This document shows positions 1-6,900 of a stretch of 11,727 bases of DNA, piece by piece (within the stretch, counting starts at the first letter, position 1; each line of letters starts with the position of its first letter). The notes beneath the pieces were generated by a model that was not told where the DNA came from, searched no databases, and saw only the letters and a program-made list of their open reading frames with translations. The position numbers and the translations under genes were made by a program. Source of the DNA: an uncultured Lachnospiraceae bacterium (lineage in GTDB: Bacteria; Bacillota; Clostridia; Lachnospirales; Lachnospiraceae); contig CANQYH010000079.1 of assembly GCA_947628025.1 (NCBI GenBank), positions 1 through 11,727 of the forward strand, read 5' to 3'.

Positions 1-7
1 AAATCCT

Positions 8-36
8 ATAAAATACTAGCGTATGTTTACATTCAA
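8..36 (-). promoter_or_regulatory. Possible leftward promoter at window edge
   Basis: Read on the minus strand, TTGAAT (31-36) and TTTTAT (8-13) are separated by exactly 17 bases, a sigma-A-like arrangement with four of six matches in each hexamer. It would drive a gene to the left of the window, divergent from rpsT. In Bacillus subtilis that neighbour is gpr (spore protease), but the gene is outside the window and this identity is only inferred from synteny. The match is modest and the region is AT-rich, so it could be chance. Confidence 0.25.
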
Positions 37-91
37 ACTGTCCGTGTCCAGGCTTTGATGCAAACCAGAAAATACAATAGACCAGCATATC

Positions 92-108
92 GGAGGTGTA
101 ACAGATTG
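92..108 (+). promoter_or_regulatory. rpsT ribosome binding site and TTG start
   Basis: GGAGG at 92-96 is followed by a 9-base spacer and TTG at 106. This places the start of S20 exactly at the conserved N-terminus and excludes the upstream in-frame start codons. Confidence 0.85.
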
Positions 109-369
109 GCTAATATTAAATCCGCAAAGAAAAGAATCTTAGTAAGCGAGACCAAGGCCGCCCGCAATAAGGCGATCCGTTCCAAGGTCAAAACCGCGAT
201 GAAAAAGGTAGACGCTGCCGTTGCTGCCGGCGACAAGGCTGCTGCGCAGGCTGCATTGACGACCGCTATCTCTGAGATCGAGAAAGCCGCTTCCAAAGGC
301 GTATATCATCCGAATACCGCTTCCAGGAAAGTGTCCCGCGTCAGCAAGGCTGTCAATACGATCGCCTGA
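106..369 (+). CDS. rpsT: 30S ribosomal protein S20
   Basis: S20 is a small basic primary-binding protein of the 30S subunit that contacts 16S rRNA. The 87-residue product opens with ANIKSAKKRI right after the start, the hallmark of the family, and carries the expected Lys/Arg-rich helices, the ETKAARNKAIRSKVKTA segment and the HPNTASRKVSR C-terminal helix. Its length is normal for the family. The start is taken as TTG at 106-108 because GGAGG (92-96) lies 9 bases upstream and because every S20 begins at this residue; an in-frame upstream extension to base 55 would add residues foreign to the family. Use of TTG is notable, since a weak start codon in rpsT is also known in E. coli (UUG there), where it takes part in autoregulation; the same role here is inference. 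I see no convincing promoter directly upstream. Confidence 0.97.
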   Translation: MANIKSAKKRILVSETKAARNKAIRSKVKTAMKKVDAAVAAGDKAAAQAALTTAISEIEKAASKGVYHPNTASRKVSRVSKAVNTIA

Positions 370-397
370 GCTGAACCGGCTTTCGTCAAACCGACAT

Positions 398-440
398 AAA
401 AGACCCGCCCCTAATCCGACCGAAAGGGCAGGTCTTTTTT
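398..440. terminator. Bidirectional rho-independent terminator between rpsT and holA
   Basis: An inverted repeat pairs 398-410 with 426-438 (13 positions, one C/A mismatch) around a 15-base loop and ends in a T run at 435-440 on the plus strand. Read on the minus strand the stem also leads into a short T run (TTTT), so it can end both rpsT and the converging holA transcript. It lies about 30 bases after each stop codon. Confidence 0.88.
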
Positions 441-467
441 ATGTTCGTATTCCATTTTTCCATCCCG

Positions 468-1442
468 TCATATCTTTTTGACGATCAGCATTTCCACCGC
501 TACCTGGTCGTCGAGTCGGCCCCGTTTGACCGCTTCCTCATACTCCGCGCACTCCCGGATATAAGCCAGGATCTGCTCGCGGCTGAAACGCCCGGCCTGG
601 CTTAACAATTTCCCCGCCACAAAATCCCGCACCTTGAGACGGGCGGCGATCTCTCTTTTCCCCTGCCCTGCGGCTGTCATCTCCTTGACCTGCAAAAGCT
701 GATTAAACTGCCGGACGATCATATAAAGGATACGCATCGGCGGTTCCTTGAGCGTCAGCAGATCCTCATACAGGTCAAGCGCCTTTCCGGACTTTTGATA
801 GGCGATGGCCTCTACCATATCAAAGATCTTGTCCTCCACCCACTCGCTGCCGACGGTTTCGATATCCTTTTTCGTGACCGTGTCACGTCCCTCAGTATAA
901 CTGATCAGCTTATCCAGCTCCATGCGGATATTGGTCATATCGTCCCCGGTCCGCTCCAGAAACAGCTGCATGGTCCGTCCGTCGATCCGCCGTCCCGCCG
1001 ACGCCAGGATTCCCGCGGCCCATTCCGCCAGCTTTTCTTCTTTCTGCTTTTCCATCTCCGCCACATGCCCCAGGCTCGCCACCGCCTTATACAGACGGTT
1101 CCGCTTGTCGACCTCCGATTCCACGAAAAGAATGCAGGTCGTTTCCGGCATCTCCGGCAGAAACGAGACCAGCGCCTCCGCCGCTCCGCTCTTGAACCAG
1201 CCGCTGTCCTCGATCAGGATCAGCCGCTTTTCTCCAAAAAAAGGCATCGTCCCCGCCAGGCTGATCACCTCGTCCAGGTCCACGGACTTGCCCTCAAACG
1301 AATGGAAATTCATGGCGTCGCCGCCCACAATGGCCTCTTTCATCTGCTTTTTGTAGCTTTTTTTTAAAAAGGCTTCCTCTCCGCAGAGCAGATACACCGG
1401 TTTAAATTCTTTCTGCTTCATATCGTTCTTCAGAACTTTCAT
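468..1442 (-). CDS. holA: DNA polymerase III subunit delta (clamp loader)
   Basis: Delta is the subunit of the replicative clamp loader that binds and opens the beta sliding clamp so it can be placed on DNA. The 324-residue product has the normal family length. The N-terminal AAA+-like domain starts with KPVYLLCGEEAFLKK (14-28), without a functional Walker A motif, as expected for delta. The PFFGEKRLI segment (67-75) sits where the E. coli delta beta-contact residues lie. VDKRNRLYK (111-119) and the D-x-x-N-x-R-x-E-L-D-K-L stretch in the middle are typical, and the C-terminal helical collar ends in DDQVAVEMLIVKKI. The ATG at 1442 has GGGAGGAG (1453-1460) 10 bases upstream; an internal Met8 is the alternative start. 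It converges on rpsT as in other Bacillota, but comEC, which usually precedes holA in B. subtilis, is not next to it here. Expression is likely constitutive from its own promoter. Confidence 0.95.
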   Translation of the reverse strand: MKVLKNDMKQKEFKPVYLLCGEEAFLKKSYKKQMKEAIVGGDAMNFHSFEGKSVDLDEVISLAGTMPFFGEKRLILIEDSGWFKSGAAEALVSFLPEMPETTCILFVESEVDKRNRLYKAVASLGHVAEMEKQKEEKLAEWAAGILASAGRRIDGRTMQLFLERTGDDMTNIRMELDKLISYTEGRDTVTKKDIETVGSEWVEDKIFDMVEAIAYQKSGKALDLYEDLLTLKEPPMRILYMIVRQFNQLLQVKEMTAAGQGKREIAARLKVRDFVAGKLLSQAGRFSREQILAYIRECAEYEEAVKRGRLDDQVAVEMLIVKKI

Positions 1443-1492
1443 CCGCCCGTTTCTCCTCCCTATGACCCGTTTCGGGACAAACCGCCAGTTCC

Positions 1493-1521
1493 AGTATACT
1501 TCACGCCCCTGAAAGAGGCAA
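1493..1521 (-). promoter_or_regulatory. Sigma-A-type promoter of holA
   Basis: On the minus strand TTGCCT (1516-1521) and TATACT (1493-1498) are spaced by 17 bases. The predicted transcript would begin near 1486, giving a leader of about 44 bases that contains the GGGAGGAG ribosome binding site. I see no operator-like repeat overlapping it. Confidence 0.7.
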
Positions 1522-1549
1522 GGAATATCTGAAAATTTTCTTAAAACAC

Positions 1550-1578
1550 TTCCCGTTTTATTCCGAACGTGATAATAT
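1550..1578 (+). promoter_or_regulatory. Candidate extended -10 promoter for the J-like/TPR-hscC unit
   Basis: TAATAT (1573-1578) is preceded by TG with one spacer base (1570-1571), an extended -10 layout, and a weak -35 (TTCCCG, 1550-1555) lies 17 bases upstream. A transcript from it would begin near 1585, downstream of the ATG at 1580, leaving the TTG at 1598 as the first usable start. It is the best plus-strand candidate in the gap, but the -35 is poor. Confidence 0.35.
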
Positions 1579-1597
1579 CATGGTGGGGGTGAAGACT

Positions 1598-4500
1598 TTG
1601 GAAAAACAACTCATATTTCATATCCTGGGCATCGACGAAACCGCCGACGAAGCCGTCATCAAATCCGCGTACTTAAACTTATTGAAAACGACCAATCCGG
1701 AAGACGACCCGGACGGATTTAAGCGCCTGCGGGAAGCCTACGAATCCGCCGTCGCCCTGGCCAGGCATCCGAAGCAGGAGGAAACGCAGGAAAAAAGCGA
1801 GACCGATCTCTGGATCGACCGCGTAGACCGCCTGTACCGGGACATCCTGACGCGGTCCGACCCGAAAGCCTGGAAAGAAATCCTGTCCGACCCGCTCTGC
1901 GAGGATCTGGACACTTCACTGCAGGCCCGCGAGGCGCTTCTGGTCTATCTGATGGATCACATCTATCTGCCCCACGCGATATGGCAGATCATCGACGATA
2001 CGTTTCAGATCGCGGCCGACCAGGAAAATCTTCTCAACCAGTTTTCGAAAAATTATCTGGACTATGTGCTTTACTATATAGAAAACGAAGAGTTTATCGA
2101 TTATAACCTTTTCACGGTCACCAACCGCGAACAGTATGACGCCGACGGTTATATCCGCAATTACCTGGAGCTGAAGCGCCAGATCGACCAGGGACAGGCA
2201 AACGACGGGAACGCCCGCAGCGAATGGGTAAAACATTACGAAGAACTGCAGGCGTTCGGGATCTATCATCCGTTCCAGGACTGCGAATATCTGCGGGTCT
2301 GCGGAATCGCGCTGGAAGATACGTCAACCGGCGAAGACCGCCGGCAGGAGATCTGCGACGATATCCTGCGTATCCTGGATAACCTGCAAACCTATTGTGA
2401 AGAAAGTCATTATGTAGGTTACTATTACGGCGATGCCTGTTGGCGCCTGGGACGCAAAAAAGAAGCCCGCAGGATATGGGAAAAGATCCTGGAGCAATAC
2501 CCGACCCACTTTATGGCAAAATATTCCCTCATCCAGTATCTGATGGAGCAGGGCGATTTCCGGCAGGCGAAAGAATATATCCTCGACCTTTTGGACGTGG
2601 ACAGCAACGACGAATCCCTGCTGGAATCCATGCACACCGCCAACGAGGCGCTGATCCGCGAGTACCGCACCCTGATCGGCGACCCGGCTCATGCCTCTGA
2701 ACGGATGGAGAACACGATGGAACTGGCCTGGTGCCTCTTCCAAAACGAACAGCTGGACGAGGTCATCTCTCTTCTGGAAAGCTTCACGCCGGACGCGGAG
2801 CAGGAATATTCCTACGAAAACCTCTATGGACGCGTCCTCTACCGCGCCGAGCGATACGCAGACGCGCTGCCCCATCTGGTCCGCTGGCTGGACCTGATCC
2901 GGCAGACCGTCGACGACGGGAGCGCAGAGATGAAAAAACGCATCTCCCGCCGTTTCCGGGCCTGTCATATCCTCAGCGGCTGCTGCTATGAGCTGGACCG
3001 GCAGGAGGAGTCGCTGGATTATGTGGAGCAGGCCATTCATTGCGCAGAAAATACCTCCGACCGGCTGGCCGGTACGCAGTACAAAGCGTTTTTGCTGTTC
3101 CAATATGGAAAGTACGAACTCTGCATCGACGCCTGCGACCAGGCAGTCGAGCTGGACGACGGGTATTTCCCGGCCTATCTGCAGCGCCAGGAAGCGGCTT
3201 TCAAGCTTCACCGCGGGCAACAGGTCGTGGACGATTATTACCAGGCCACCGGCATCTACGCCGGCTATTACAAGCCTTACCTGCTGGCCGCCCAGGTATT
3301 TTTCTACCATAATCAGTTCGAAGACGCTAAAGGGGTCATCGACCGCGCCCATGAAAACGGCGTCGAATTTACGCCCTGCCTGCGCCTTTATGAGGTGAAG
3401 ATCCTGCGAAACCTGACGGAAAACAAGGCCGAACGGGACGAAGCCCTGAAATTGGCGGAGGATCTTCTCCGGCTGACGGAAGAACATCTGGCCGAACAGT
3501 CCGAGGACGCCGAAGCGGAGGAGCAAAAAAAGCCGGAACTGCCGGTGGAAGCGGCCGGCTTTGACATCGACGATCCGTCGGAAGCCGAATTTGAGGTGGG
3601 CCTGCTGCACTGGGACAGCAACCATCTCGACGAGGCCCTGAAGCACCTGACCCGGGCTGTCGAACAGAACCCGGACCGCCTGCAGTACCGCCTGATCCGC
3701 GGGCACATTTACCTGGACAATCAGAACTATAAGAGGGCCCTGGAAGATTACGCAGCCGCCGAGGAAGCCTACTCGGACGCCCCGTCGCTTCATTATAACC
3801 GCGCTGACTGTTACGAAAACCTGCACATGATGGAGCTAGCCAGAGAAAGCCTGGAGAAAACGCTGGAACTGGACGGGACGTTCCGCGACGCCTGCTGGAA
3901 ACTGTCCAATTATTACAAGGACCTGTATACGACCCGCTGCGACCCCGCGGATTTTAAAAAGGCGGAAGAGTATCTGAACCGCCAGCTGGCCATCCGGGAA
4001 AACTGCTATTATCTGGTAGAGCGCGGCCGTCTTTATATGGCCTCTTTCGACCTGGACCTGGCGATCGCGGATTTCAAAAAGGCGCTGACTTACGAACCGC
4101 GTGACTGGGCCGCCTGCAACAACCTGGGCTGCTGCTACAAGTACCTGGGAGACTTTCGGCAGGCCATCGAGTACCTGCAGAAAGCCGTGGATTTTCTGGG
4201 GGACGAAAAAAACGTCCTGCCTTACAGCAATATGGCCGACTGCTACGAGGCTCTCGGAGATTACCGCAGCGCCATTGGCTGCTATGAAAAGGACCTGAAA
4301 ATGTTCCCCCGCCAGATGTTCCTCTACGAAGAACTGGGACAGCTCTACTCCTATCTGGGCGAATATGAAACGGCCCTGAACTATTTCAAAAAAGCCCCCG
4401 ACCGGGAAGATTACTGCGAAAATGTGGCGCTGGTCTATTTTCTCTCCGATGGAGGGAAGCGCAAGGCGATCCGGCATTACGAGAAAACCATCAGTACCGT

Positions 4501-5053
4501 TACTGACAAAAATGCCAAAGCCAACCTTTATTACGCCCTCGGCAGTTTCTACTGCGACTATTTGAACGATCTGCCCAGAGCCGTCAGCTGCTACAAACGC
4601 GGCGCTCTGTTGTCCGATCAGGAAAGCAAGCTCCTGGACCTGGAATGGCGAATGTCGATCTGCCTGTTCCGCATGGGCAAGCGGGGAGACGCTCAGCTGC
4701 ACGCCAGGAAAGCGATGGAGCACTTTGCTAAAACGGACTGCCCCTCGGAAGAACTCTATCTGGGGTACCGGCAGTACCGCGCTTCCCGGCTTTCCCGAAT
4801 GGGATGGCTGTATATCTGCCTGGGCGACGCCGATAAGGGGCTGCGGCTTCTGCAGGAAATGAACGCCTGCACCCGCTGCCGCATGTGCCGCCACCCGGAA
4901 TGCTTTGAATGTTATCTGTTCCAGGGATGGTATTATGAAGCTATCGGAAACTACCCGGAGGCGTTAAAGCTTTACCGGCGGGCGGAACAGCTCAACCCCC
5001 ATGAAAAGGACATTTCCCTGGCGGCCGCGCGCATGGAGAAAAAGGTGCGCTGA
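1598..5053 (+). CDS. J-like domain and TPR-repeat protein, probable HscC co-chaperone
   Basis: The predicted product has about 1,151 residues, no signal peptide and no membrane segment, so it should be cytoplasmic. Residues 5-52 resemble a J domain: a hydrophobic first helix with ILGID, the helix AVIKSAYLNLL, then the loop NPEDDPDGF and the helix LREAYESA. The HPD tripeptide that activates Hsp70 ATPase is replaced by NPE (33-35). Residues about 60-265 are helical without a motif I can name. From about 270 on there is a long TPR superhelix in two blocks, separated by an acidic linker near 625-665; clear units include residues 838-871. Near the C-terminus is a Cys cluster, C-x2-C-x2-C-x4-C-x2-C (1091-1105), followed by a last TPR. 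The TTG at 1598 is preferred over the ATG at 1580 because GGGGGTG (1585-1591) suits only the TTG. It lies 54 bp upstream of hscC on the same strand. By analogy to E. coli DjlB/DjlC, which are J proteins encoded beside hscC, I infer it recruits clients to that Hsp70. The client is unknown. Confidence 0.85.
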   Translation: MEKQLIFHILGIDETADEAVIKSAYLNLLKTTNPEDDPDGFKRLREAYESAVALARHPKQEETQEKSETDLWIDRVDRLYRDILTRSDPKAWKEILSDPLCEDLDTSLQAREALLVYLMDHIYLPHAIWQIIDDTFQIAADQENLLNQFSKNYLDYVLYYIENEEFIDYNLFTVTNREQYDADGYIRNYLELKRQIDQGQANDGNARSEWVKHYEELQAFGIYHPFQDCEYLRVCGIALEDTSTGEDRRQEICDDILRILDNLQTYCEESHYVGYYYGDACWRLGRKKEARRIWEKILEQYPTHFMAKYSLIQYLMEQGDFRQAKEYILDLLDVDSNDESLLESMHTANEALIREYRTLIGDPAHASERMENTMELAWCLFQNEQLDEVISLLESFTPDAEQEYSYENLYGRVLYRAERYADALPHLVRWLDLIRQTVDDGSAEMKKRISRRFRACHILSGCCYELDRQEESLDYVEQAIHCAENTSDRLAGTQYKAFLLFQYGKYELCIDACDQAVELDDGYFPAYLQRQEAAFKLHRGQQVVDDYYQATGIYAGYYKPYLLAAQVFFYHNQFEDAKGVIDRAHENGVEFTPCLRLYEVKILRNLTENKAERDEALKLAEDLLRLTEEHLAEQSEDAEAEEQKKPELPVEAAGFDIDDPSEAEFEVGLLHWDSNHLDEALKHLTRAVEQNPDRLQYRLIRGHIYLDNQNYKRALEDYAAAEEAYSDAPSLHYNRADCYENLHMMELARESLEKTLELDGTFRDACWKLSNYYKDLYTTRCDPADFKKAEEYLNRQLAIRENCYYLVERGRLYMASFDLDLAIADFKKALTYEPRDWAACNNLGCCYKYLGDFRQAIEYLQKAVDFLGDEKNVLPYSNMADCYEALGDYRSAIGCYEKDLKMFPRQMFLYEELGQLYSYLGEYETALNYFKKAPDREDYCENVALVYFLSDGGKRKAIRHYEKTISTVTDKNAKANLYYALGSFYCDYLNDLPRAVSCYKRGALLSDQESKLLDLEWRMSICLFRMGKRGDAQLHARKAMEHFAKTDCPSEELYLGYRQYRASRLSRMGWLYICLGDADKGLRLLQEMNACTRCRMCRHPECFECYLFQGWYYEAIGNYPEALKLYRRAEQLNPHEKDISLAAARMEKKVR

Positions 5054-5085
5054 ACTGCAGACTACTGTATCGATCGGATCTCACG

Positions 5086-5110
5086 AAAGGATTTTATAAT
5101 ACGAACTATG
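5086..5110 (+). promoter_or_regulatory. hscC translation start region, distant ribosome binding site
   Basis: The only Shine-Dalgarno-like sequence before hscC is AAAGGA (5086-5091), 16 bases from the ATG at 5108, which is longer than usual. The AT-rich spacer contains a perfect TATAAT (5095-5100) with no matching -35 at normal spacing. No other in-frame ATG, GTG or TTG lies nearby, and the protein starts correctly at 5108, so the start itself is secure while its translation signal is unusual. Confidence 0.4.
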
Positions 5111-6796
5111 ATTATCGGAATTGATTTGGGAACTACCAACAGCCTGGCGGCCTATTATACCGAAGACGGGCCCAGGATCATCCCCAACCGGCTGGGAAAG
5201 CATTTGACTCCCTCCGTCGTCAGCATCGACGAGGAGGGGCAAGTCTATGTGGGCGATCTGGCTGTGGAGCGCAGCCTCCTCTATCCGCAGAGCGCCGCCA
5301 GCGTTTTTAAGCGGGATATGGGCAGCAAAAAAGAATTCCATCTGTTAGACAAAAAATTCCTGGCGGAGGAACTGTCCTCCCTGGTTCTGCGCGCCCTGAA
5401 AGAAGACGCGGAGAGCTATCTGGGCGAACCCGTCACCGAAGCGGTTATCAGCGTCCCCGCCTATTTCAACGACGCCCGCCGCCGGGCCACCAAACGGGCC
5501 GGAGAATTGGCCGGCCTGAAAGTCGAGCGGATCATCAGCGAACCTACTGCGGCCGCCATTGCCTACGGATTGTACCAGCGCCGGGACCAGGCGCGTTTCC
5601 TCGTCTTCGATCTGGGCGGCGGCACGTTCGACGTCTCGATCCTGGAACTCTACGACACGATCCTGGAGGTACGGGCCGTGGCCGGGGACAATTTCCTGGG
5701 CGGCGAAGATTTCACGGCCGTTCTGGAAAATATGTTCTTCGACAAGTTTTACGACCTGGACCGTATGTCCCTGGACGAAAAAACGCTGCGCCATATCCAC
5801 AAGCAGGCCGACCTGTGCAAACTGGGCTTCACAGACAGCCGTACCTCGACCATGAAATGCAAGATCGGCGAAGAATCTTACGAAATGACAGTGGAACTGT
5901 CCCGCTATGAAGAGGCCTGCTCCGACCTGCTGGACCGCATCCGCCGTCCTGTAAAGCGCAGCCTGTCCGACGCCCATGTGCGGCTGTCGGATATCGACAA
6001 AGTGGTGCTGGTGGGAGGCGCGACCAAAAGCCCCATCATCCGCCGCTTCGTCAGCAAATTGTTTAAAATGATCCCGGACACCAATATCAACCCGGACGAG
6101 GCCGTCGCTCTGGGCGCGGCGATCCAGGCCGCCATGAAAGAGCGGAAAGATTCCATCAAAGAAGTCGTACTCACCGACGTCTGCCCGTTCACTCTGGGTA
6201 CCGAGGTTGTCCGCGAGTGGGAAGATCATCAGTTTGAGAGCGGCGTTTTCTGCCCCATCATTGACCGGAACACCGTCATACCGGCCAGCCGGACCGAGCG
6301 CCTCTACACCGTGCGGGACAATCAGGACAAGATCCGGGTCAACGTACTCCAGGGTGAGAGCCGATTTGCCGCCAATAACCTGTCTCTGGGCGAGCTTCTG
6401 ATCGACATTCCTCCCAAAAAAGCCGGCGAAGAGTGCGTCGATGTAACCTATACCTATGATATAAACTCGATCCTGGAAGTCGAGGTTAAGGTTGTTTCCA
6501 CGGAACAGGTGTCCCGGAAAGTGTTCCTGGGTCAGGATGTAGATATGTCCGAAGAGGAGATCGAGGAACGGCTGAAAACGCTCTCCTACTTAAAGATCCA
6601 TCCCAGAGAAAGGGAAGAAAACAAATACCTGCTGATGCGGGCGGAGCGGATCTATGAGGAAAGCCTCGGCGACGACCGCAAATATGTGGAATCCGCGATC
6701 CGCAAATTTGAGAAAATATTAGATACCTACGACCAGGGACTGATCGAAGAGGCAAAAGAAGATTTCAAGCGGTTCCTGGAAATGATGGAAGAATAG
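5108..6796 (+). CDS. hscC: HscC-type Hsp70 chaperone
   Basis: An ATP-driven Hsp70 chaperone of 562 residues, shorter than DnaK (about 610-640) and close to E. coli HscC (556). The nucleotide-binding domain carries IGIDLGTTNS (3-12, phosphate 1), Lys68 in FKRDMGS matching DnaK Lys70, ISVPAYFND, NEP-like ISEPTAAAIAYG, DLGGGTFDV (168-176; Thr173 aligns with DnaK Thr199) and LVGGATKSP (301-309, adenosine motif). The linker reads VVLTD, followed by a substrate-binding beta domain and a short helical lid. Several segments recall HscC rather than DnaK as I remember it: LSSLVLRALKEDAE, LTDVCPFTLGTEV and GVFCPIIDRNT. HscC proteins are specialised Hsp70s that work with dedicated J proteins; E. coli HscC is reported not to depend on GrpE. 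No grpE or dnaJ is present here. The gene follows the J-like/TPR gene by 54 bp on the same strand, so cotranscription is likely. The acidic tail ends MMEE. DnaK paralogue is the alternative name. Confidence 0.93.
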   Translation: MIIGIDLGTTNSLAAYYTEDGPRIIPNRLGKHLTPSVVSIDEEGQVYVGDLAVERSLLYPQSAASVFKRDMGSKKEFHLLDKKFLAEELSSLVLRALKEDAESYLGEPVTEAVISVPAYFNDARRRATKRAGELAGLKVERIISEPTAAAIAYGLYQRRDQARFLVFDLGGGTFDVSILELYDTILEVRAVAGDNFLGGEDFTAVLENMFFDKFYDLDRMSLDEKTLRHIHKQADLCKLGFTDSRTSTMKCKIGEESYEMTVELSRYEEACSDLLDRIRRPVKRSLSDAHVRLSDIDKVVLVGGATKSPIIRRFVSKLFKMIPDTNINPDEAVALGAAIQAAMKERKDSIKEVVLTDVCPFTLGTEVVREWEDHQFESGVFCPIIDRNTVIPASRTERLYTVRDNQDKIRVNVLQGESRFAANNLSLGELLIDIPPKKAGEECVDVTYTYDINSILEVEVKVVSTEQVSRKVFLGQDVDMSEEEIEERLKTLSYLKIHPREREENKYLLMRAERIYEESLGDDRKYVESAIRKFEKILDTYDQGLIEEAKEDFKRFLEMMEE

Positions 6797-6835
6797 ACCC
6801 ATCTGCGCCCGCCGATTTAACGGAAAAACCAATAT

Positions 6836-6860
6836 CCCCCCAAAAAAGGGGGGTTTTGAT
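6836..6860 (+). terminator. Rho-independent terminator after hscC
   Basis: Six C (6836-6841), an A6 loop and six G (6848-6853) form a strong short hairpin followed by TTTTG and further T residues. It lies about 40 bases after the hscC stop and closes the J-like/TPR-hscC unit before the converging nth gene. The minus-strand orientation lacks a good T tract. Confidence 0.7.
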
Positions 6861-6900
6861 TTCTCAAATATAAAAACTGAGCTTAAAACAAACAGGCTTC

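Noticed and set aside
55..78. TTGATG (55-60) and TACAAT (73-78) as an rpsT promoter
   Set aside because: The spacing is only 12 bases, too short for a sigma-A promoter, and no better -35 lies at 16-18 bases.
55..105. Upstream extension of the rpsT frame by 17 codons
   Set aside because: It runs through the GGAGG site and adds residues not found in S20 proteins.
2324..4894. Two long minus-strand open frames (500 and 352 codons) opposite the J-like/TPR gene
   Set aside because: They are antisense shadows of a gene with strongly GC-biased third positions. They lack ribosome binding sites, have low-complexity Val/Phe/Gln-rich translations, and show no recognisable motif, while the plus strand encodes clear TPRs throughout.
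5345..6229. Minus-strand open frame of 294 codons opposite hscC
   Set aside because: The plus strand here encodes the conserved Hsp70 nucleotide-binding domain. The antisense frame has no family features and no ribosome binding site.
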